A stretch of DNA of 5,812 bases from Nitrospirae bacterium CG2_30_53_67 (lineage in GTDB: Bacteria; CG2-30-53-67), in the NCBI GenBank assembly GCA_001873285.1, contig MNYV01000008.1, forward strand, positions 1 through 5,812, read 5' to 3'. Position 1 is the first letter of the stretch, and each line of letters opens with the position of its first letter. Under the pieces are notes generated by a model. That model searched no databases, had not been told where the DNA came from, and saw only the letters and a list, made by a program, of their open reading frames with translations. Positions 1 through 4,450 of the stretch are shown here, piece after piece. The position numbers were made by a program, and so were the translations under genes.

Positions 1-103
1 GCAGACAAGATAAGTATACTATGCAACGTTAAGAATAATATTATGTCGCTTTAATTATGCAATAATATATAAGGGAATCATTGCTTAAGAAAATGAGGGG
101 GTA
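1..103 (+). promoter_or_regulatory. AT-rich leader upstream of the small HEAT gene
   Basis: This stretch is strikingly AT-rich and holds no credible gene. It should carry the promoter for the plus-strand gene starting at 104. TATACT at 15-20 would make a good -10 box, but its -35 would fall outside the window; TAATAT at 63-68 is another candidate without a good -35. Two short direct repeats are visible: TATGCAA at 20-26 and 56-62, and AATAATAT at 34-41 and 61-68. They could be paired operator half-sites or simply low complexity. No promoter can be assigned with confidence. Confidence 0.3.
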
Positions 104-508
104 TTGCCCAGGGACCCGGAAGCAACCGAACTGAAGCAGATGATCGCCGATTATATGGAGCAGGGGTTCCTGTCGAATATCATTGCCATGTTCAAGTCGG
201 ACCCTTCTCTTTATGAGATGGCAGGCGTTCTGCTCCTTGATGAGCGTTTCAGGGTGAGAATGGGTATGACCGCGCTCATAGAGGAATTGCATAAAACCAG
301 GCCCGATGAGGTCCGAAAGGCCCTCTCATCCCTGCTACCCCTGCTCGGTCATGAAAGCCCGACAATAAGGGGAGATGCGGCATACCTCGTCGGTCTGATC
401 GGAGATGAAGAAGATCGTGTGGTTTTAAAATCGCTTCTGAATGATCCCAACCCTCAGGTGGCCGAGATGGTCAGGGAGATCCTTGAACAGAATGATTTAG
501 AATTTTAA
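104..508 (+). CDS. Small HEAT-repeat protein (134 aa), TTG start
   Basis: Predicted all-helical cytoplasmic protein with no signal peptide or membrane segment. After about 35 N-terminal residues come helical hairpins of HEAT type: roughly residues 44-81 (DERFRVRMGMTALIEEL, then a second helix ending SLLPLL), 82-112 (HESPTIRGDAAYLVGLIGD, then a helix ending SLL) and 113-130 (NDPNPQVAEMVREIL). The D-P/S-P turn, the conserved Arg and the small residues in helix B are typical of bacterial HEAT/PBS-lyase-type repeats. These normally act as protein-binding scaffolds, and the partner is unknown here. An in-frame TAA at 86-88 leaves TTG 104 as the only common start codon before an internal ATG at 140. 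GAGGGGG at 95-101 gives TTG a ribosome site. The exported protein at 565 follows on the same strand after 56 bases, so the two may be cotranscribed. Family call is firm; the function is not known. Confidence 0.85.
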   Translation: MPRDPEATELKQMIADYMEQGFLSNIIAMFKSDPSLYEMAGVLLLDERFRVRMGMTALIEELHKTRPDEVRKALSSLLPLLGHESPTIRGDAAYLVGLIGDEEDRVVLKSLLNDPNPQVAEMVREILEQNDLEF

Positions 509-550
509 GAAATCCGATGAAGCCGGATGATTTTGCTTTGTATCTTCAGT

Positions 551-555
551 GGAGG
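551..555 (+). promoter_or_regulatory. Ribosome binding site deciding the start at 565
   Basis: GGAGG lies nine bases upstream of ATG 565. The earlier in-frame ATG at 517 has no comparable site, and the residues between the two starts would put a polar stretch in front of an otherwise clean signal sequence. This supports ATG 565 as the true start. Confidence 0.65.
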
Positions 556-564
556 TCCTGCAGG

Positions 565-852
565 ATGAGAACCATGAATCTGTTGTTGTCCATCGCCTTT
601 TTTACCGCCTCCTGCGCAGTGAATGCCTCGATGCTCGAGGGGAGAGGCACGGTCCGTTATATCCCCATTGAGGGAGGATTCTACGGAATCGTCTGCGACG
701 ATGGTAAGAACTATGACCCGGCCAATCTCCCGCCTGAGTTCCAGCAGGATAACCTCAAGGTCAGGTTCACCGGAAAGATTCTGAAAGACCGGGTCGGTTT
801 CCACATGTGGGGGGAGATCATCGAGATCAAGGATATTTCAAGATCCGAGTGA
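565..852 (+). CDS. Small exported protein of unknown function (95 aa)
   Basis: With the start at ATG 565, the N-terminus reads as a short signal sequence: one Arg, a hydrophobic core at residues 6-19 (LLLSIAFFTASCAV) and a plausible signal peptidase I site after VNA (residue 21). Cys17 in TASC is a poor lipobox, so a lipoprotein is possible but less likely. The mature part, about 74 residues, looks like a compact beta domain. It has alternating strands, a GGFYGIVCDDGKNYDP segment (37-52), NLPPEF (54-59), a V-x-F strand (66-68) and a final strand around HMWGEIIEI (80-88). The length and strand pattern suggest an OB-like or small beta-barrel fold, but this is inference. I recall similar small proteins annotated as hypothetical and cannot name a function. 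It follows the HEAT gene by 56 bases and ends 17 bases before the convergent ccsB stop. Alternative start: ATG 517, giving 111 aa. Confidence 0.7.
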   Translation: MRTMNLLLSIAFFTASCAVNASMLEGRGTVRYIPIEGGFYGIVCDDGKNYDPANLPPEFQQDNLKVRFTGKILKDRVGFHMWGEIIEIKDISRSE

Positions 853-869
853 CGGGATGTTCTCGATGT

Positions 870-2363
870 CTATCCAGTCCGCTGGAAGGCCTCCTCGGTC
901 TCACGGGCAAGTCTCTCTTCCCTGGCCAAAATCCCCTGTCCCTGGATCACAAAGAAGACCGTATCCGCTTCTCTGACCATGCGTATCCTGTACCAGCGGC
1001 CCCATGTCCTGAGAGTCAAAACCCCCATGAAGAGAAAGGATGACACCCAGAGGAGGGGAAGCCCGGGGTCATGCCGGATGCTCAGAGTCGTTGCCTCGTC
1101 AAGGCCCTCGAAGATCAGGGTCTGTCCCTTTACCGTAAGGGGTTCATGCAGGACCAGTTTTTCCAGAGGTTGTGCCGTCTCCTTCACCTTCCCCTGGTCC
1201 TCCTTCTGCTTGGCCCCATCTTCTGGCTCAGGAATTAGAGAGACCGGCACAAAAGGAACGATCTTTTGGACCTGGCCATCCATTGTGAAAAGAGATCCGG
1301 TCTTGACCGCTCCTTCGAGCCTGATCTTCTCCTTGACACCGGGGATCGAGAACTCCTTTCCGGCATCGACGGTCAACATCTCCCCGGTTGAAGGGATTCG
1401 GATATGAAGTCTCTGGTCGTAGGCGGCCTGATACAAGGCAAGCCCCTGATACCGGAGCGGATCGTTGACCTCGATGACCTTTTCCATCTTTAGCCGGTCT
1501 CCATCATAGATCTGAAGACGGCTCTTCCAGTCCTTTGGATAGTAGGAAGGGTTGTCGATTTTAAAACGCAGGGGTTTGTCTCTTTCTGCAAAGACAGCCC
1601 TGATCCTGTCCATTTTCCACCACCGGTTTTCCTCCGTGAAATCGAGCTTGTATTCATAGGTGTATTCGGTGATGAACTCGGCCAAGCCGATCCGGAAGGT
1701 TTTCTCCTCGGGGGCCTTCCATGCGGCCTTGTTCCCGATAAATAAATTCATTAAACGATGCCATCGGGTCTGATCCGAGACTGTGGCGATGGTCTGGGGC
1801 TCTCCCGGCCAGATGGTAACCTCTGACTCAAAGGAAAAGAGATAGGTGGTAAAGAATCCGAGGATACAGAAAACAAGGGCCGCGTGATAGATCCAGGAGA
1901 GCCATGTCGCACTGAATCCCATCTCCGCCTCCAGCATGTCCTCTTTTTGTTTGCGGATGGAAAACCCCAGGTTCTTGAGAACCGGTCCTGGGTCATTGTT
2001 CCCTTGCATGCGGACCTCCCGGTACCCGGGAGAGCCCTTGAACGTCTTGAGCGAAAAAAGAGTAAATCCGATCTTTCTTCGGTTCTTCCTCAACACCATC
2101 CATCGGTCCATTGTGCAGAGAAAGAGGCTGATCCAGAAGAGGATCGCAATATAGAGGAAAGGGGAGGCATGATGGGTGTAGATGTCAAGGAGATGGAAGG
2201 TCCTGACGATCCAGAGCGCGAACCCGCCCTCTTCTGCATATTCACTGTTCTGCGAGAAGATGGTCCCAATGGAATAGAAGAAGCTCAGGACGCAAAGCAG
2301 AAAGATCGCGGTCTTAATGGAAATGAGTTTTTTATAGATCCAGCTCTTTCGTATCCGGTCCAT
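870..2363 (-). CDS. ccsB: Cytochrome c biogenesis protein CcsB (ResB/Ccs1 family)
   Basis: CcsB is the ResB-type half of the System II heme export and cytochrome c synthetase complex in the inner membrane. The 497-aa protein shows the ResB architecture. Membrane segments lie near residues 18-38, 68-86, 154-176 and 435-454, with a large extracytoplasmic domain (about 177-430) between the third and fourth. Family hallmarks are the second-segment region ending LFLCTMDRW (80-88), His160 in the third segment (candidate heme ligand), the motif VNDPLRYQGLALYQAAY (299-315) and HDPGLPLLW (431-439) leading into the last segment. A charged, low-complexity stretch (about 378-400, rich in K, E and Q) interrupts the outer domain and is probably a flexible loop. 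A 40-residue charged cytoplasmic tail follows the last segment. The start at 2363 lies 13 bases after the ccsA stop, with a modest GGGA ribosome site, so expression is surely coupled to ccsA. Length and topology are normal for ResB. Confidence 0.93.
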   Translation of the reverse strand: MDRIRKSWIYKKLISIKTAIFLLCVLSFFYSIGTIFSQNSEYAEEGGFALWIVRTFHLLDIYTHHASPFLYIAILFWISLFLCTMDRWMVLRKNRRKIGFTLFSLKTFKGSPGYREVRMQGNNDPGPVLKNLGFSIRKQKEDMLEAEMGFSATWLSWIYHAALVFCILGFFTTYLFSFESEVTIWPGEPQTIATVSDQTRWHRLMNLFIGNKAAWKAPEEKTFRIGLAEFITEYTYEYKLDFTEENRWWKMDRIRAVFAERDKPLRFKIDNPSYYPKDWKSRLQIYDGDRLKMEKVIEVNDPLRYQGLALYQAAYDQRLHIRIPSTGEMLTVDAGKEFSIPGVKEKIRLEGAVKTGSLFTMDGQVQKIVPFVPVSLIPEPEDGAKQKEDQGKVKETAQPLEKLVLHEPLTVKGQTLIFEGLDEATTLSIRHDPGLPLLWVSSFLFMGVLTLRTWGRWYRIRMVREADTVFFVIQGQGILAREERLARETEEAFQRTG

Positions 2364-2376
2364 GGTCTATTTCCCG

Positions 2377-3261
2377 TCACAAGGCATAGATGTGAAGGCT
2401 TTCGATACTGAAGAGTTTGGCCAGCCAGCTCACCCCGATGAAGGTCATGATCATGCAGATGAAACCGAGTATGTTAAAAAGAGAGGCTTGCCACCCCCGC
2501 CATTTTGGGATGGTCATGGCATGCATATAGATCGTGAACACCGTCCAGGTGATCAGGGACCAGGTCTCCTTGGGGTCCCAGGACCAGAATCTTCCCCAGG
2601 CGTTGTCGGCCCAGACGGCCCCGGAGATGATCCCAAAGGTCAGGAGCGGATAACCGAAGAGAACGAGGTTATAGGCAGAGCGATGAAAGGTTTCAAGGTT
2701 CCCGGGTAAGAGCCCATAGGACTTTCCCTTGCCTTTGAGCACGGCCGGCCGAAGGAACACATAGACGATCTCCACGGAAGAGCTCACTACGAATACGGCA
2801 TACGAGAGAAAAGCCAGGACCACATGAGGGACGAACCAGTTACTCTGCAGGGCCGGGAAGAGGGGGTTGATCTCCGGTTCTCTGGTGAAGAGCGCGAAGA
2901 GGCATGCCCCCGAGGCCATGAGGGTGACGATCAGACCGGGGAGGAAGACCTTGTTCCAGCGCCGCTCCATATAGAGATAGACCATGACCGTGGACCAGGA
3001 AAACCAGGAAAGGGACTCGTACAGGCTTTGAAAGGGGGGCCGTCCCCCTGCATAGCTTCGGAGCAGGATCATACCCGTATGAAGAAGCACAGCCGTGCGT
3101 AAGATCCAGGAGCCGATTTTTCCGCTTCCACGATCTGGGGCAAAGAGATGGAACAGGTAAAATAATGCGCTGATCCCGTAAAGGGTCACAACCACCCAGA
3201 AGACCCGGAGCTCCCATTGGAGGAGGCCGGCCTCCTGCACCAAAATGTTCTCGATCATCAT
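2377..3261 (-). CDS. ccsA: Cytochrome c biogenesis protein CcsA (ResC/CcmF-CcmC superfamily)
   Basis: CcsA is the heme-handling half of System II. With CcsB it moves heme to the outer face of the inner membrane and ligates it to CXXCH motifs of apocytochromes c. The 294-aa protein has about eight membrane segments (near 17-38, 52-69, 84-98, 105-125, 144-170, 196-216, 231-248, 261-283). The diagnostic WWD domain is complete: WADNAWGRFWSWDPKETW spans residues 217-234 and is followed by SLITW. Expected heme-ligand histidines are present: His61 in the second segment (membrane His), and His146 (VPHV) and His247 (YMHA) flanking the WWD loop. The PPFQSLYESLSWFSW region (75-89) is also typical. Two adjacent ATGs (3261 and 3258) are possible starts; GAGGGG at 3267-3272 is 5 and 8 bases away respectively, so the second may be used. 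It is the first gene of a two-gene operon with ccsB, 13 bases apart. No CcdA or ResA gene is in view. Confidence 0.95.
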   Translation of the reverse strand: MMIENILVQEAGLLQWELRVFWVVVTLYGISALFYLFHLFAPDRGSGKIGSWILRTAVLLHTGMILLRSYAGGRPPFQSLYESLSWFSWSTVMVYLYMERRWNKVFLPGLIVTLMASGACLFALFTREPEINPLFPALQSNWFVPHVVLAFLSYAVFVVSSSVEIVYVFLRPAVLKGKGKSYGLLPGNLETFHRSAYNLVLFGYPLLTFGIISGAVWADNAWGRFWSWDPKETWSLITWTVFTIYMHAMTIPKWRGWQASLFNILGFICMIMTFIGVSWLAKLFSIESLHIYAL

Positions 3262-3266
3262 CGCAT

Positions 3267-3272
3267 CCCCTC
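3267..3272 (-). promoter_or_regulatory. Ribosome binding site of ccsA
   Basis: On the minus strand GAGGGG lies 5 bases before ATG 3261 and 8 bases before ATG 3258. The spacing slightly favours the second ATG as the real start; the difference is one residue. Confidence 0.6.
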
Positions 3273-3286
3273 AGAAATCCTTGGGC

Positions 3287-3315
3287 ATCATACCAGAGAA
3301 AGCATGAAAAAACAA
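3287..3315 (-). promoter_or_regulatory. Sigma-70-type promoter of the ccsA-ccsB operon
   Basis: On the minus strand a -35 TTGTTT (3310-3315) is separated by exactly 17 bases from a -10 TATGAT (3287-3292). The -10 is preceded by TGG, making an extended -10 (TGnTATGAT). Transcription would start near 3280, leaving a short leader of about 20 bases that includes the ribosome site at 3267-3272. Position, spacing and orientation all fit ccsA, so the operon need not rely on read-through from the TA genes upstream. Confidence 0.7.
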
Positions 3316-3366
3316 TCCCTATGAGACGCCCAAAAACAGAGATAGAAAATTGTTCTCCCAACAAAT

Positions 3367-3463
3367 CCCCCTCCCCTTGCGCGGGAGGGGGTGTGGGGGA
3401 GGGGTAACCTTAAAGGTGAAAACGATTCACCCTCACCCTGTCCTCTCCCATGAAGGGAGAAGG
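3367..3463. repeat. Intergenic palindromic element: inverted pair of G/C-rich hairpin repeats
   Basis: Two related units face each other. The left unit (3367-3404) forms a perfect 9-bp stem, CCCCCTCCC (3367-3375) with GGGAGGGGG (3383-3391), followed by a G-rich tail. The right unit (about 3428-3463), read in reverse complement, has the same plan: CCTTCTCCC, a short loop, GGGAGAGG, then AGGGTGAGGGTG. Its hairpin pairs TCTCCC (3444-3449) with GGGAGA (3455-3460). Head-to-head paired hairpins of this 'CTCTCCC...GGGAGAG ... CCCTCACCC' style are well known as dispersed REP-like elements in many Proteobacteria and related phyla. Neither hairpin is followed by a convincing T-run, so a simple intrinsic terminator is unlikely. 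It sits between the TA operon and the ccsA promoter. The inverted structure is seen directly; dispersal elsewhere in the genome is inference. Confidence 0.75.
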
Positions 3464-3569
3464 AATAATTTTGGAATTTCTATCGCGGATTTTGGGAGAC
3501 GGGCAAAAGGGACAGATGGGTTAGCGGCAGAGAACATGGAACATGCCCCTTCATTGCTGCCGGATATGG
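3464..3569. other. Non-coding remainder between the repeat and the toxin stop
   Basis: No gene, RNA or clear terminator is visible here. A seven-base tandem repeat (GAACATG twice, 3533-3546) is the only local pattern and is probably chance. Together with the repeat and the ccsA promoter this completes the 308-base gene-free stretch 3262-3569. Confidence 0.5.
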
Positions 3570-3869
3570 TCATGGCATTTTCAGAAGCCGTTCACCCCGC
3601 CAGACGCGGACGATACGAACTTTATTTTTTTCAAAGCGGTAGACGATCCGGAAAGGCTGAAAAATGATCTCTCGCAGATGCTCGACCTGGAACTCAGGCA
3701 CAACGCGTCCGCTCCGGGGATGGGCGCTCAGACGCTCGATCAGGCTGATGATCTCGTTCGTGAGCCGCACCCCGACATCGGGCGCCCCTTCGCCGGCGTA
3801 ATACGCCTGCAGTTCCTCCAGGTCGCCGATTGCGGACGCCGCAAATGTGATCGAGACCTTGCCGGCCAT
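3570..3869 (-). CDS. Type II toxin of the RelE/ParE superfamily
   Basis: This 99-aa protein has the standard RelE/ParE layout. An N-terminal strand (KVSITFAASA) is followed by two helices, with DLEELQAYYA (16-25) and ISLIERLSAHP (41-51). Then come the turn GRVVPEF (54-60), LREIIF (65-70), the strand PFRIVYRF (72-79) and the C-terminal strand RIVRVWRGERLL (85-96). The GRVVPE...LRE...PFRIVYR series is the ParE-like subgroup signature. ParE members poison DNA gyrase while RelE members cleave ribosome-bound mRNA; sequence alone does not decide which applies. The basic C-terminus (Arg88, Arg91, Arg94) is in place and nothing is truncated, so the toxin may be functional. Its start lies 4 bases after the antitoxin stop with only a weak ribosome site, so it is probably translationally coupled. 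G+C is well above that of the flanking ccs and HEAT genes. Confidence 0.92.
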   Translation of the reverse strand: MAGKVSITFAASAIGDLEELQAYYAGEGAPDVGVRLTNEIISLIERLSAHPRSGRVVPEFQVEHLREIIFQPFRIVYRFEKNKVRIVRVWRGERLLKMP

Positions 3870-3873
3870 CGGA

Positions 3874-4143
3874 CTACTTCAGACCGAGGCGTTTCTTCGC
3901 CTCGGTCAGGGAAATCTCGCGGCCTTCCTCCAGATCCATTATTCCCTTCACCACCGCCTGCATGAAGGAGCGCTGCTCGGTTTCTTCTTCGTAATCCTTG
4001 AGCGCCTGGAGTACCGCGACCCCCCGGCCTCTGCTCGTCAGCAGGATCGGCCGGCGCGTCTCGTTCACGTGCGAAACCACCTTCCCGGGGTTCACCTTCA
4101 GGGCGCCGAGCGGGATAATGTCCTCGGAAAATTTCGTACCCAT
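3874..4143 (-). CDS. Type II antitoxin of the Phd/YefM family
   Basis: The 89-aa protein starts at ATG 4143. The N-terminal half is the Phd/YefM DNA-binding and dimerisation domain: FSEDIIPLGALKVNPGKVV (5-23), then ETRRPILLTSRGRGVAVLQ (28-46), with the P-I-x-x-T-x-x-G-R-G core that typifies the family. The C-terminal half (about 50-89) is helical and charged; its tail, LEEGREISLTEAKKRLGLK, is the expected toxin-wrapping segment. A longer in-frame reading to 4206 exists but would overlap the promoter. GGAGG at 4149-4153, five bases upstream, settles the start at 4143. It precedes its toxin gene by 4 bases, the usual order for these pairs. By family knowledge it neutralises the toxin and, with it, represses its own promoter at 4178-4206. 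Confidence 0.92.
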   Translation of the reverse strand: MGTKFSEDIIPLGALKVNPGKVVSHVNETRRPILLTSRGRGVAVLQALKDYEEETEQRSFMQAVVKGIMDLEEGREISLTEAKKRLGLK

Positions 4144-4148
4144 AGAGA

Positions 4149-4153
4149 CCTCC
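4149..4153 (-). promoter_or_regulatory. Ribosome binding site of the antitoxin gene
   Basis: GGAGG on the minus strand, five bases before ATG 4143. It makes this ATG the start rather than the upstream in-frame ATG at 4206, which lies inside the -35 box. Confidence 0.75.
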
Positions 4154-4177
4154 AGACTGGTATTGTTAATTGGTCGG

Positions 4178-4206
4178 ATTATAGCACTTATTAAAAGGAC
4201 TGTCAA
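4178..4206 (-). promoter_or_regulatory. Perfect-consensus sigma-70 promoter of the TA operon
   Basis: On the minus strand the -35 is TTGACA (4201-4206) and the -10 is TATAAT (4178-4183), separated by exactly 17 bases. A TGC directly before the -10 makes it an extended -10 as well. Transcription would begin near 4171, giving a leader of about 28 bases before the antitoxin ATG at 4143. A fully consensus promoter is expected to be very strong, which fits a TA operon held down by its own antitoxin-toxin complex. The probable operator lies in or just downstream of the -10, but I see no clean palindrome. Confidence 0.88.
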
Positions 4207-4291
4207 CTGGGCTATGAGATAGCGGGGAATTTTCTTTGAGTTCTTTGCAGTGTTCGTCTATGCTGATGGAAACTTAGAAAAGGGTCTTGAT

Positions 4292-4432
4292 GTGAATCTT
4301 CAGGAACTTCTCGACATTCAGGTCTTGGGTGTCACGATCAGATCTGCTGCAAGAGCGGCTGTCTTCGGCGGGATTGCGGTGATCCTTGTCCGGAAGCTTA
4401 TACGAATAATCAAAGGGGGACGAAGCCGGTAA
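4292..4432 (+). CDS. Short membrane-associated ORF, possible MscS-like N-terminal remnant
   Basis: From GTG 4292, with AAAGGG seven bases upstream (4279-4284), this ORF encodes 46 residues. An earlier in-frame GTG at 4250 would give 60. The product has an amphipathic start (NLQELLDIQVLGVTI), one hydrophobic helix (AARAAVFGGIAVILV) and a basic end (RKLIRIIKGGRSR), consistent with a single membrane helix with its C-terminus inside. The NLQELLDIQ-LG start followed by a membrane helix and R-K-L resembles, from memory, the N-termini of MscS-family channels. Those run to 250 residues or more, so this would be a truncated remnant. Downstream DNA is fully occupied by the opposing HEAT gene, so no continuation exists here. 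It could equally be a genuine small membrane protein, or not expressed. The stop is 7 bases from the convergent HEAT stop. Confidence 0.35.
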   Translation: MNLQELLDIQVLGVTIRSAARAAVFGGIAVILVRKLIRIIKGGRSR

Positions 4433-4450
4433 CCAGCGTCTAAACCGGCT
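4424..4450. terminator. Inverted repeat spanning the two convergent stop codons
   Basis: AGCCGGT (4424-4430) and ACCGGCT (4444-4450) form a perfect 7-bp stem with a 13-base loop. The stem and loop contain the stop codons of both convergent ORFs. Position suggests a shared bidirectional terminator, but neither side has a proper T-run, so the call is weak. Confidence 0.3.

Noticed and set aside
517-564. Upstream ATG as the start of the exported protein
   Set aside because: No good ribosome site, and it would place 16 mostly polar residues ahead of the signal sequence. ATG 565 has GGAGG at the right distance.
613-615. Lipoprotein Cys (residue 17 of the exported protein)
   Set aside because: The preceding residues TAS lack the aliphatic residue expected at -3 of a lipobox, and a better signal peptidase I site (VNA) follows four residues later. 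Not excluded outright.
853-869. Terminator between the convergent exported-protein and ccsB stops
   Set aside because: Only 17 bases separate the stops, and no convincing stem with a T-run is visible.
1884-2411. Plus-strand ORF of 175 codons opposite ccsB
   Set aside because: Antisense shadow of the well-supported ccsB gene. It has no recognisable domain, an odd composition, and no ribosome site or context.
2840-3364. Minus-strand ORF of 174 codons overlapping ccsA in another frame
   Set aside because: Out-of-frame shadow of ccsA, which has a complete WWD domain and eight membrane segments. The shadow is Pro/Gly/Arg-rich without family features.
3367-3463. CRISPR array or intrinsic terminator
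   Set aside because: Only two diverged units in inverted orientation, without regular spacers, and the hairpins lack a following T-run. A REP-like doublet fits better.
3543-3965. Plus-strand ORFs opposite the toxin and antitoxin
   Set aside because: They are antisense to two clearly recognised family proteins. The long open frames are a by-product of the high GC content there.
4144-4206. Extended N-terminus of the antitoxin from ATG 4206
   Set aside because: This ATG lies inside the -35 box of the operon promoter, and the extra 21 residues do not match the Phd/YefM start. The 4143 start has a strong ribosome site.
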